DNA from: Maratus speciosus
Lineage: Eukaryota > Arthropoda > Arachnida > Araneae > Salticidae
DNA: 64,000 bases
Direction: 5' to 3'
Assembly: GCA_963932465.1 (NCBI GenBank)
Contig: OZ010790.1
Location: 352,061,087-352,125,086 of the forward strand
The position numbers and the translations under genes were made by a program. Below the pieces are notes generated by a model. The model had not been told where the DNA came from. It was given only the letters and a program-made list of their open reading frames with translations, and did no database searches. This document shows positions 1 to 10,310 of the stretch, one piece after another (position 1 is the stretch's first letter; every line of letters begins with the position of its first letter).

Positions 1-2
1 TT

Positions 3-1238
3 CGTGTTAGTGGTAGACTGAAAAACAGTAACTTATCCGATCACCAAAAATATCCTATGATTATCCCTGCAAAACATAATTTTACATTTTGTGTTATTAA
101 TTATTTTCATGTTTTATATTTTCATGCAGGTTCAGAAACCACAATGTCTCTTATAAGAACTAAATTTTGGATTTTAGCTGGCAGAAATGTAGTTAGAAAA
201 ATTAATTTTAATTGTATTATTTGTAAGAAAATTAATTCTAAAATTTCGCAGCAAGAGATGGCTGATTTGCCAGCAGCAAGAGTAACGGTATCCAGAGTAT
301 TTACGCGCACTGGATTAGACTACTGCGGTCCTTTTCAGGTAAAAAATTCCACAGGTAGGAGTAAACAGGTAAAAAAGGTTTTTATTTGTATATTTGTATG
401 TTTTACTACAAAGGCATTGCACTTTGAAATTGTCAGTGATTTAACAAGTGCAGCGTTTTTAGCAGCACTTAAACGCTTTATTGCGAGGCGAGGCAAACCT
501 TCTGACATCTTTAGTGATAATGGTCGAAATTTTGTTGGTGCCAATAAAGAATTAAGAGCAATTCTCAGATCTTTATTTAAGGATAAAAGTGAGGAGGAAA
601 TTCAAAATTATTTAGCTAATGAAGGAATCAAGTGGCATTTTAATCCCCCTTCAACCCCTCACTTTGGAGGTTTATGGGAGGCAAGTGTTGAATCACTTAA
701 ATATCATTTAAAGCGTGTTGTAGGTAAAACTATTTTAAGTTATGAGGAACTCTTGACTCTCATTATTCAAATCGAAGCTGTTCTTAATTCTCGTCCCCTT
801 TGCCCTCTTTCAAATGATCCAAATGATGTTGAAGCTTTGACACCTGCTCATTTTCTTATTGGCTCATCTTTAATGGCCTTACCTGAACCGAATTATACTG
901 AAATCCCTATGAATAGGTTGAGCAGGTGGCAATTAGTTCAAAAATTGTCACAACATCTTTGGAAAAAATGGTCATCAGACTATCTAAATAAGCTCTTAAA
1001 TAGGCCCAAATGGCATAAAGGAAGAGTAGAGATAAAAGAGGGAGATTTAGTTTTGGTAAAAAATCCTGATAATTATAGCCCTTTAAAATGGCATTTGGCA
1101 AGAATTGTTAAAATCCATCCAGGCCAAGATGGTATAATTAGAGTTGTAACATTAAAGGATAAGAATGGCACATATAAAAGGCCACTAACAAAAATTGTTG
1201 TTTTGCCTCATGTGAATGAAACCACATTAACTACTTGA
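3..1238 (+). CDS. Bel/Pao pol C-terminus: integrase and C-terminal domain (5' partial)
   Basis: This is the C-terminal part of a Bel/Pao polyprotein; integrase joins element cDNA to host DNA. The frame is already open at base 3, so the ATG at 57 is an internal methionine. Counting from it, a zinc-binding module has a His pair near residues 18 and 23 and CIIC at 53-56. The catalytic core follows with Asp at about 88 (in LDYCGPF), Asp at about 154 (SDNGRNF) and Glu at about 208 (GGLWEAS), so all three acidic residues are present. A C-terminal domain of the Bel/Pao type (WKKWSSDYLN, EGDLVLVKN) ends at TGA 1236-1238. With no stop or frameshift in about 410 codons this copy looks much younger than the element at 15.6-20.8 kb. 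Whether the whole element is intact cannot be judged here. Confidence 0.92.
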   Translation, partial: RVSGRLKNSNLSDHQKYPMIIPAKHNFTFCVINYFHVLYFHAGSETTMSLIRTKFWILAGRNVVRKINFNCIICKKINSKISQQEMADLPAARVTVSRVFTRTGLDYCGPFQVKNSTGRSKQVKKVFICIFVCFTTKALHFEIVSDLTSAAFLAALKRFIARRGKPSDIFSDNGRNFVGANKELRAILRSLFKDKSEEEIQNYLANEGIKWHFNPPSTPHFGGLWEASVESLKYHLKRVVGKTILSYEELLTLIIQIEAVLNSRPLCPLSNDPNDVEALTPAHFLIGSSLMALPEPNYTEIPMNRLSRWQLVQKLSQHLWKKWSSDYLNKLLNRPKWHKGRVEIKEGDLVLVKNPDNYSPLKWHLARIVKIHPGQDGIIRVVTLKDKNGTYKRPLTKIVVLPHVNETTLTT

Positions 1239-1430
1239 ATTCATACATTTTATTTTAATTAAAAAAAAATTTTGTAGTGTAGTGTATTATTATATTTTTT
1301 GTTTATATTTGTAAATTTAACATTTCATTTAGTGTATATGCTGAAAAAAAATTGTATTATTGAGATTGTAATTTAAATTGATGTTGTATTTATAGTATTG
1401 AATGTTTGAAACATTCAAGGCCCGGCGGTA

Positions 1431-1757
1431 TGTTGCCGCTAGAAGCGCCATCTATGTGGTTTGTTTTGAAACTAGTGAGTTGGGTGTGAGACGCCGATCC
1501 GAGGAGTAGTGTAAATATCGGCTCTTGATCCATTTATTGTTTGTGAATTAAAATTTAATAAGTAATACAGTCCGCTAGATTTATTTTATTGTGAGTTGTG
1601 TGCAGTGATTATTTGAGAAAGAGCGATCGGCGGGAACACCGGTTAATCCGAGTTTTTTGCTTATCCGAGGTGAGTTTGGTCCATATTAACTCGGTAAGCG
1701 GGACTCTATTGTATCTTTATTTATATAAATATATTATTTTTTTCATCGGGTCCAACA
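1431..1757 (+). repeat. 3' LTR of the Bel/Pao element
   Basis: The LTR starts TGTTGCCGC and ends TCCAACA, giving the short inverted ends TGTTG/CAACA. Just upstream is a G-rich run (GGCCCGGCGGTA) in the place of the polypurine tract. The second Bel/Pao element has a similar run (CGCCGGGCGGGA) directly before its 3' LTR, which is why 1431 was preferred over TGTTTG at 1403. Confidence 0.7.
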
Positions 1758-3419
1758 CTATATCCTGAAAAAGCAAAATTCCTGTTTTCTATTTTTTTTT
1801 TCTTTTTTTGAAAGCATAGACAATTTCAATTCTAACCATGCAAAGGTAATTTTAAAAATGCATTCAAGATTCTAAATAATAATGAAAAAAAGTTACAGAT
1901 AACGCAATAAGCTACATACTGTCTCCGGCAGTGGCGTAGTAAAGGGGCGGGCTCAGGGGGCTCAAGCCCCCCCCTCCCCCATTTGAAATAAAGTCAGGAG
2001 TTCTGTTCCGGATTTTCCGACAATTTAAGGCTTTCGGTTCCGAAAATTTAAAAAAATCGGCCATTAGTCCGAAAACTTAGACATAAAATATATCGCAAAT
2101 TTCGACAAGTGGTCGAAGAAAAAAAAATGAATTTTGTCAATCGTTCGCAGAAAAAAATCCCCAATTTCGTCAAAGAATAACGAAAAAAAATCTCTAATTT
2201 CGTTAAAGAATTGCGAAAACACTCATACTTCGTCAAAGGATCTCTAAAAAACGCGAATTTCGTCAGATGATTGAAAAAACGCAAATTTCGTCAAAGGATC
2301 GCGAAAAACACGAATTTTCACAAAGAATCGCGGAAAAAACAATTGCGGAGAAATACAAGTAGATGCCGAATCTATTTTGAACACAATGTCAGCGAAGCGC
2401 ACTACTTTGTGTTATGATGCCAAAATTTGCAAGTGCATTTTGTTTCTTTTTTATAGAAATATTTCTTTCGAACTCTACTGTCATATTTCACAAAATTGTA
2501 AAAGTTAATTTATTCCATAATGTTTACTTTGAAATATTTCGCATACACATTTTTAATTATGAATGAAATTAAATAATTAATTAATCTATATAATTACTTA
2601 TTAATAAGATGCTTTATCATTAATTGGTTTTCTCGTTTCTTAGTTATTTTGAGCATACTGAGTTAAAAACTATTTGTGCACACCCCCCCTCCCCCATATG
2701 ATTTTTAAATTGCTACGATTCTGTCTCCAGTACGGCCTAAATTTTATCTGCTTCCATCTTCGTTAAAGATGACATTTAAAAAGCTTAGATGTGTGGTTTA
2801 TCACATTTATTTGGTCACTAAAATTTAATACTCATTTGTGTCGTGAGTCGTTCATTGTGTGAGGAACTATCACAATAGCTTCATGGCCGTGGTATGGGTG
2901 GTGTTTATCACAGTGATGTTAAGTGTATCGCCTAACATTCTATCCATTTTTTTTTCGGATGAACGTTGGAGCGGAAATATCAATCACGAACCGGAACAAT
3001 ATTTGTCATAATTCCACGAATCAGAATATCATTTCGGTTTGCTCCGGAATATTTCGAGCACTGACTGCGTGTTGCTTAAATTATGTTTTCTTGTCTCAAG
3101 TCTTAAAAAAAAAACTGAGGTACATTTTCTGTTAACCGTTTAACTCTGTTCCGTCCCCCCCCCTCCCTCAACCCGTACTTTGTAAATAATGCGAACATTT
3201 CAAATTTGATTTTTTTTCAACTCTTGTCAAATTTTGTTTTTGTTAATTTCATGTGTTACATCTTCTCATTCCCCTCAAGCAACTATTGGTCAAAGTTTCT
3301 ATAAATACATGTAAGTTGCTGTCCTTATACATTAGCGATAGATGTAGCGAGTTGGAAGAATCTACAGTTTGTATTTTCTTTTGAAAACTCAAGCCCCCCT
3401 CACCTCCCCCACTCATAGC
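1758..3419. other. Dispersed-repeat mosaic with C-rich tracts, no gene seen
   Basis: Four runs of the type CCCCCCCTCCCCC occur near 1966, 2686, 3156 and 3396, the first and last preceded by the same CTCAAGCCCCC wording. They look like pieces of one or more dispersed repeats. The intervening DNA is AT-rich and no protein family was recognised. The only other structure is the minisatellite at 2.09-2.34 kb. Confidence 0.5.
2090..2345. repeat. Minisatellite, ~30-bp unit (GAATTTCGTCAAAGGATCGCGAAAAA family)
   Basis: About eight degenerate copies of a ~30-bp unit with the core AATTTCGTCAAAGGATCGCG separated by A-runs. The same unit forms the much larger array at 29.28-30.29 kb. Phenylalanine-rich open frames on the minus strand are by-products of the unit. 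Confidence 0.8.
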
Positions 3420-3660
3420 CCCACCAGTGGCTGAGAGGTTCTGCTCTCGAAGCTGGTAGACGGGAGGTGCTGGGTTCGAGCCCAATCGCGCTCGTCGGCC
3501 TAATCGTTCGGAGTTTTCGGGGTTTTCTTCGAACCTTGGATTTCCAAGCGTTAATGCGGGTTAGGTTCCCTTAGGCCCCCACGAAGGGCACTCCCCCCTG
3601 GGCCTATATCCCTCGTGCAGATAATTGGCCGTCATAAATACAACCAACCAATCAATCCCA
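3420..3660 (+). mobile_element. tRNA-derived SINE
   Basis: An A-box-like sequence (TGGCTGAGAGGT, 3428-3439) is followed 33 nt later by a B-box (GGTTCGAGCCC, 3473-3483), the arrangement of an internal Pol III promoter. The head resembles a class II tRNA (Ser/Leu type). A body of about 150 bp without similarity to a tRNA follows, and the element ends in an AACC/AATC-type tail (AACCAACCAATCAATC). Boundaries are approximate because no target duplication was identified. Confidence 0.65.
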
Positions 3661-3903
3661 CTCATAACTTTCAGGGACTTCCTAACAAATAGCGGACATG
3701 TCCAATGAGCGAATACATCTTCAATACACAATACCTATTTATTTGTATGCTTTAGTATAATGATATGTACATATTACTTTCAATGTGCTTAGCCCATGCT
3801 TTACTTAAAACTGTGGAGTAATGTATTTATTAAATAATTAAATACGTTGGTGTCTAATGATAAGATAAAAACAATTTTTTAAAACACCATAAATATTTTA
3901 ATA

Positions 3904-3955
3904 GAAGCGCAAAGTTCTTCGAACGAACTAGTCTTTCTTCATCAGGCGCAGAGAA
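3904..3955 (-). other. Weak hammerhead-ribozyme-like core
   Basis: On the minus strand the sequence CTGATGA is followed by a short GAA...TTC stem and CGAAG, flanked on both sides by GCGC. Hammerhead motifs with CTGATGA...GAAA occur in Penelope-like retroelements of arthropods. Here the GAAA box reads GAAG, no stem III could be drawn with confidence, and no Penelope coding sequence lies next to it. This is at best a decayed trace. Confidence 0.2.
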
Positions 3956-4300
3956 CTACTTTGAAAACAGCAGCAAGACTAACGAAATGATGTTTTAAAG
4001 AGTTCTTTCGATCTTAACGTATTTATCTTTTAAATAATTCCGATTGCTCTCGTTTATAAATATTACTACTATTTTTTCTGCTGCCTTTTTACCATTGACT
4101 TTTTGACCTTCGACATTTTTATCTATATTCGTCAAAATGGCAAATTATAACATTTGATCCATGATTTAACAAATTCATCAATTTTTAACAAATCAAAATT
4201 TAATAATATATATGGCGAAAATACTGAATTATAGAAATAGCTTTTAATGGCGACTTCTTTCTAGATTCATAATTTATATTTATACAAACGTGTAAGAATA

Positions 4301-5154
4301 CACTGGTGTTCAAAATTAAGGACCAATTACAAATACGCGAATACCCAAATGGAAATAATATAATTCGAATAATTACTATCTCTACAGCACAGCTAGTCCA
4401 TATAACATTTCATTCATGTCACACATGATCACAAGTGTCACAGTCACTACGGTGAAGCAGAAAAATATGAAATTCCATACATCTCACTATGAGTCTCAAA
4501 TAATCACTATATGTCACTCCACTGAGACGTCACTGTGACTGCTGCTTTGTGACGAGTCACGATGTGACTTTACAATGTTTTACAACATTGTGATTCTCAT
4601 GTGACTGTCATCTGCAGACACAATTTCAAAGTAATCGTGAAAGCTACGGTGTGATAAGTATCCAAATAATGTCACATTAAAGTCTCGTGATGTCTTTCAG
4701 GTGACAGAGAGACTACTGTGAAGTCACCATTCTGCTCTTTTGTGAAAAGTCCCCATGTGACTATAATGTGATATTATTTGGTGACTTATCATAATGCAAC
4801 GTTCATGATGACTTTGAAATCGAGTCTAAAAATGACAGTCACATCAGAGTCACAATGTAACTACATTGTAAAGTCACCTGGTGATTCGTCACAAAGCAGC
4901 AGTCACATTGACGTCTCAGTGGAGTCACATATAGGGATCATTTGAAACTCGTAATGAGACTTGTGGAATTTCGTATTTTTTGTTTCACCGTAGTGACTGT
5001 GACACTTATGATCATATGTGACATGAATGAGATGCTATATGGACTAGTTGTGCTGTAGAGATAGTAATTATATAAATTATATTATTTCTTTTACAGTATT
5101 CGCTTACTTAAAAATTAGCATTTTGTGACTGGTCCTTAATTTTGGACACCAGTG
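4301..5154. mobile_element. Fold-back MITE, Tc1/mariner type, TA target duplication
   Basis: The element starts CACTGGTGTTCAAAATTAAG and ends with the inverse (..TTAATTTTGGACACCAGTG), flanked by TA on each side (4299-4300, 5155-5156). The similarity extends far inward: 'actatctctacagcaca' near 4375 reappears inverted near 5060, and GACGTC-CAGTGGAG near 4520 faces the same near 4915. Thus each arm is several hundred bases and the whole element nearly folds on itself. Its body is rich in TGTGAC/GTCACA words. No coding sequence remains. Confidence 0.85.
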
Positions 5155-5156
5155 TA

Positions 5157-7813
5157 TATTGAGTTATAATTTAAAAACTGAAGTATAGCCTACAAATAAT
5201 CATGCGGCTTTTTTTCCCCACAGAAATACCTGTACATCATTGCACAAAAACATAAATATGTATCTCTCCCGCGGTCGTGCTCCTAGCACTATATGCATTA
5301 GCGCAACAAAATGTGTGTGTGTGGTGTGTTCTAATTTCCCCACCCCGATCGGTTTGGAATTATATGTATATATTTTCTTGATATGAGGGAGAAAAATGAG
5401 ATTTTAAAACAGGCATTTTCTAATTGAATTTTGTACCAATTATAATTCAATTGAATTTTAATTTTAATTTATTAATTCAATTTTCCTAATTTTACTCCAG
5501 TAAAATGCAGGAGGAAGTATATTCCATACATCCAGGACCTCGCAAAGGGGGGGAGGAGTATGCGGGATACTCGCCCCCCTCCCCCCGACCCCCGAAAAAA
5601 AACTTTTAAAAATCGTTAAACTTTTAAAAATCGTCTCAGAAAAATATTTCCTTTCCTTATTTCACTGCTAACAGAAACTTACCTCTTTAGCAGAATTCGT
5701 TCTTTGAAAAGGGATTAGTTCAGGGGTAGGGGTGGTAATCAATCATGAATGTGGGAAGGCCTATCCTTTGGAAGTACACACAAAGGCTTTCAGTAGGTTA
5801 TTGTTTGCTAGGAAATACTGGAGGGGGAAAGCAGTTTTCGCAGATTCATTGCTAAACGTTTTAAAAACTAAATCTTTAACCATTTATAAGCACACAAAGC
5901 TTCTCCCTGTGAAACCATCTCCGAACCAAAAAAATGGACACAGCTTAACCGCGAATGGGATATGATATATTTTAAGCGCTTTTACATTTTTGGCATTTAA
6001 TATTGTTTAATTCATAATATTACCGGCATCCATTAATCTTTTCTATCTTTTCTACCAAACTATTTAAATCATATTGTAAGTCAGAATGTTATATTATTTT
6101 TGAAATTGTAGTCATAATAGTTCAATAATCGTTAATCATCCTATACCCTAAAATAATATAAATCATATTTCTAAAACTATTTATTTTATTTCATTTCCTA
6201 TATTTTATAATAAATGTACTATATGAAATGTACTCTTTAAAAATAGACTAGGGCGTTATATTTTTTTACCTTCTTCATTTATAAAATTCATAGCTATTAA
6301 TGTTCCTTAGAATTTGTAAAAATCATAATAACAGTTAAACAAAGAGTCCTTGGACAGAACTACAACAATAGAAGATACTGAGCGAAAAGCAAATTTTCAA
6401 AGTGCTTGAAAACATTTCCGGGACTTGAACAAAGAAAAACTTTTGACTTTAATTGCCAGTACTCTTAATTTAAGCTATCTGGATGACATACCGGTCAACA
6501 GAATTCACTTATACAGCCGATTGATCACCAGATGTCAATACCAAATTGTTAACTACATTAATCCTTTGGGTTGGGATGTCGTCTGTATAACTCAATTGAA
6601 ATAACTTTCGCAATTAAAGTGAAAGATTCTGGATTCGAGTTACCGTCTCAACGCACTTTCACTGAATTGGAAAAGCTGTTTCTTGCATGGTTTATTTATC
6701 ATTTACTTTGATTGGGTTAAAATAATAAGAATTTGAATTATATTACGTTTAAAAGTTGTTTATGAACTTGTTTATAGCTATGACATAAAAATACATTTTT
6801 AGTTTATGAATTATAATATAACTTAGGCGAAATAGTTTTTCTATGGTTATCGACACATAGAAATGTTTTTAAAGACAAAAAACACATGATTTTAGAAAAA
6901 AAAACAGAAAAGTATTATATTAATAATTTCCTTTAAAATAAAACTTAAAAAGTTATTTTAACTTTGTGCATTTATTATCTTCATACCAATATTCTAATAA
7001 ATAAAAATTTTAAATATCACACAACGGTGTGAGTATTATCATTTTAACAGCTTTAAAAATAAATTAAACCATTGGTGCTCTAAAGCATTCGTTCAAATTA
7101 TTTGAACATTGCAGTTTTGAACGAAATAATTTTTTGGCAAAAAATGTTTTCATTTAATATTATTAAAAAAATAAAATTTATGAAAAAATAAATTAAATTA
7201 AAATGTTTCTTTTCTAAATAGTGCTTCTTGTTATCAAAGTTATCTTGCTCACGATAAATCACATTGTCTGGCATTGTTCTTAATCTTAATTGATAAACTG
7301 GAACATACATCACATTTCAGTATGGCTTGCTACTACCGAAGCATGGAAGAATTCACATTACGTCTATATATCTCAATCTGCATCTTCATTAAATTGACAA
7401 GTAACATACAACTTTTCTTTTTCAATTATTTTAGTTAAACATAGAACACAATAAAATTAATGTTCTGCCTTTTTTGTTCGTTCTACATTTTCTATTACAT
7501 TTCTAATACATATGTGTTCGTGAGATCGAGTATATTAATAAATTTTCTATAATAAGAATATACCATGAAGCTATTGTGTAAATATATTTAAGGTCGGATA
7601 AAATAAAATTTCCTATAATTTTTTAGTTAATTATGCAAAAAATATGTTAAAATATAATAAAATATATTTTGAAGCTATTTATCTAATTAGTATAACCCTG
7701 GTCTGAATAAAAATACTCAAGACGTAATTTTAACTATAGTTTTTTATTGCAAAACCGTGCACATTTAACACACATTTGCGTATTATATAAACAAACCTAT
7801 GCCTCTTAATATA

Positions 7814-7848
<35 letters not shown>

Positions 7849-8537
7849 TGTATTTTCTTCTTCTTGTATAGCTTGATATTATAATACATTTTGGATATTT
7901 ATTTTTCATTAAGGAAAAAACTTCATTTTTCGTTTGCATACCAACTATTGTAAATGATCTGCTATGTTGGTTTATAATGGTTATACACACACACACACAT
8001 ATATATATACATATATATACATTTGAAAAGGTATTGTGCATATTTATCAATCTTTCTGAATCTTTTAAAAATCTTCTGTCCTGGTGAATTTTGTTAGTCA
8101 TTTTTTAAAGTTGTTATATATCAAATATGGATCAACATTTATTTTCTGTAAGTCTATTCATGTTCATTATTTTTGGGATTTCTTGGTATAAGGTGCAAAA
8201 TATTCTTATTTTTAGGCCTAATGCCAGCAATATTCAAAGAAAATAATAAATCTTTTCTGTGAATTCGGGGTGGAGTGAAAAAAGCCAAAAAACTATTTTA
8301 ATGTTTCCCTACTCAATCAATTGTGCTGTTTGGCAAAAACAGGCACTGCAAAAAAAATCTCAGTGCAATCACGCATCGTCTTCAGGTACCACACAGGGAG
8401 TAAAAAAAAAAGAATGTTAACTCACAAATAAAAAAAAATCAATCTTTTGTTTAATTTTAATGTTTACAATATCTGTATTTTCTGACTTAAAAACATCACT
8501 AATTATTAAAAAGAAACAGCAAAACATTTTACTTTAA
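5157..8537. other. AT-rich stretch without a recognisable gene
   Basis: A C-rich repeat fragment lies near 5540-5600 (CCCCCCTCCCCCCGACCCCC), similar in type to those at 2-3.4 kb. A 77-codon open frame at 5732-5965 follows it and matches no family I know. Near 6600-6700 a short frame reads like part of a transposase (see rejected list). The rest is AT-rich with simple repeats. Confidence 0.5.
7816..7847. repeat. (AT)n microsatellite
   Basis: An uninterrupted AT dinucleotide run; a mixed (AC)n(AT)n tract lies nearby at about 7984-8020. The 123-codon minus-strand open frame across both is an artefact of the repeats (Tyr-Ile and Val-Cys runs). Confidence 0.95.
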
Positions 8538-10310
8538 TCAGTCTTCAAATAGCGATTCGACATGTAAGGCAAAAAGTTTGATTGTCATGATTCCGCTACT
8601 AATGTATCCATCCCTGGCTTCTGCTTCACATGTTACCAATTGTGCTTCTGTCACCAGTCGCACATGCCTCTGTACTGCTTGTAAATGGCGATGGAGCTTC
8701 TCTATCTCCAATTGTAAACCGTTTCTGATCATACTTGCTGTGTCTCTGTCACTGAGTTTCATGGTAGCTGGTGATTTCAAAGGATTGTACCAGTGAATCA
8801 TCTCAAAATATTCCTCTGCTTCGAAATTTAAATTTGGAAGATCAAATTGGCCTATTTTCTCCTTCCAGACAGTTTTTCTTTCTTTCAGTATTCTTATAAG
8901 GCCCAATTCTTGAATATGTGATCGTTCATCTAACAGCATTGCCAACAATATGTTTTCAGAGTGAGAAAAATAAGAGTTCTTCTGAGTAACTTCGTGAACG
9001 ATTGACTTAAAATCTTCTGGCAAGAATGAGCTTTTTTTTATCATTCTGTGCAGATGACGGGGTCCATGCGAAGCTCCTGCAATTTTCTTTATTTCAAACA
9101 AGGATGGCACGTAAACTTTCACGACATGTTTTACTATAGTAAAACATGTCGTGAAAGTTTACGTGATAGGAGATAAAGTGTTTTGTTGGAGCGGCAGCCG
9201 ATACACATTGGAGCAGAATTCTGTTGGCTGTAGTGAGCCATCTTGTAAGGGGCATCGTTCCGGGACTTCTCTTTCGAAATTTGGAAGGCACTCCCCCGAG
9301 GATACTGCCCTATAAATGTGGAAAAGCACTGTTTGGTCTTCACTGAGGTCTTTTTTACCAATTTCAGGCAGAACAACTGAAATAGTAAGAAAACTTGTCA
9401 GCAAGAGTTCCGCACAATTCAAGGTATTTTCCTATTGTTCCGGAAAACTGGTGTGGTCTAGATATCTTTCCGTTAAACTTCTGAAAAAGGCGGAGGAGTT
9501 GTAGTTCATTATTAAGCAATGAGCACTCAAACCAGCGCAATTTATGACCAAAAAATATTTTAAGCCGTCTAACTGCGGCATTGTTCTTCCCAACATTAAC
9601 GTTCGTTCTATCACAGACAACCAGTTCCGAAGTGTAATTCTTTCTGTGTAATGTATTTGATAATGCTTCGTATAATATCCGTAGTAGAGCCTTAATCCGG
9701 AGTCACATATCCTATATTAACAGAACCAGGTTCTCACAACAAAACAACATGCTTTTCCATAGCTATAGTCGTGTATAAAAAACTTGCCTTCTTTTCTTGC
9801 TTTATAATTTTGTCTTTTCTTCCATCAAAGTAGATAGTGTACAAAAATTGTGTTATTTGTGTGGAAGTATTCTGTGATCATACCTATCAACGTTCTCCAC
9901 TCAACTTACTTCTGTCAATAACTTTAGATGGAGTATCTTTGGTCTATAATCAATATATCACGAAGCACCAAGTATGCAATTATAGCAGCTGACCTAACCG
10001 ATACTCTTGTTCTGCCACAAGCGACGGGTAGTTTTGGCAGTGATGTTGTCATTTGGACTATCTTGGAGGTTGAGGGAGTTTCGCCGTCAGTTGTTTTCCG
10101 ACGTTTAACTTAATGACAAGCGTAATCATCATCATCTTCAGAGATATCTTCCAATTCTGAATCAGATTCTAAGGCGACATATTGTTCTAAATCTATGATA
10201 TTTTTAAAAGCCTTATCTTTCAATTTTTTTTGCTTTAGGCTCCTGATTTTTCCTTCTACATAGCCTTTCCCATAACAGCTGCGTGTTTTGAGTTGTAGAA
10301 ATGTCAAAAA
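8538..10310 (-). pseudogene. Decayed transposase-like gene (RNase-H-fold, widespread arthropod repeat family)
   Basis: Reading from high to low coordinates, pieces of one large protein can be followed through shifting frames. They are an acidic stretch ESDSELEDISEDDDDY (about 10165-10118), VKRRKTTDGETPSTSK, KVIDRSKLSGER, IYFDGRKDK (Asp codon 9823-9825), EPGSVNIGYVTP, VCDRTNVNVGKNNAAVRRL (Asp codon 9610-9612), FSGTIGKYLELC, DLSEDQTVLFHIYRAVSSG, RWLTTANRILL, VYVPSLFEIKK, ENILLAMLLDERSHI and AVQRHVRLVTEAQ (Glu codon 8646-8648), with a stop at 8538. The order matches an uncharacterised repeat-encoded family I know from arthropods and Hydra. That the two Asp and the Glu form a DDE triad is inference. 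Damage includes in-frame stops at 10110 and 9924, several frameshifts and the palindrome at 9108-9165. The last 194 codons are still open. No terminal inverted repeats were found, so the element type is unproven. Confidence 0.75.
9108..9165. repeat. Perfect spacerless palindrome, 58 bp, inside the pseudogene
   Basis: Two 29-base arms are exact reverse complements with the axis between 9136 and 9137 (centre TTTTACTA|TAGTAAAA). The 9108-9136 arm carries the gene sequence that continues into VYVPSLF on the minus strand. The other arm (9137-9165) is an inverted copy of it placed just upstream in the gene, bringing a stop. Removing that copy gives a continuous frame (NTLYLLL joined to VKHVVKVYVP), which fits the family. 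Confidence 0.95.

Larger units (their letters stand above)
1..1757 (+). mobile_element. 3' part of a Bel/Pao LTR retrotransposon, cut by the window edge
   Basis: The segment holds the end of a pol gene (integrase plus C-terminal domain), a short 3' untranslated stretch and a 3' LTR. The 5' LTR, gag, protease and RT lie outside the window. The reading frame has no stop from base 3 to 1238. The relation to Bel/Pao rests on the integrase order (zinc finger, D,D,E core, WKKWSSDYL-type C-terminal region). The five bases after the LTR (CTATA) could be one copy of the target duplication, but the partner cannot be seen. Confidence 0.9.

Noticed and set aside
1403..1757. Alternative LTR start at TGTTTGAAAC (1403).
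   Set aside because: The G-rich tract would then lie inside the LTR; the second Bel/Pao element has such a tract just outside its LTR, so 1431 fits better.
6422..6605. Open plus-strand stretch of about 60 codons without ATG (LLTLIASTLNLSYLDDIPVN).
   Set aside because: No family, splice signal or continuation; length is within chance for this composition.
6600..6710. A plus-strand frame reading KVKDSGFEL-PSQRTFTELEK, like part of a P-element/THAP-type transposase.
   Set aside because: Only about 20 residues match from memory and no further pieces were found on either side.
7098..7313. Minus-strand frame with PVYQLRLRTMPDNVIYREQD between an acceptor-like TGTTCCAG and a donor-like GTGAGC.
   Set aside because: The implied exon would be about 44 bases with no neighbouring exons; too weak to list.
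7730..8101. 123-codon minus-strand frame.
   Set aside because: It crosses two microsatellites and consists largely of Tyr-Ile and Val-Cys runs.
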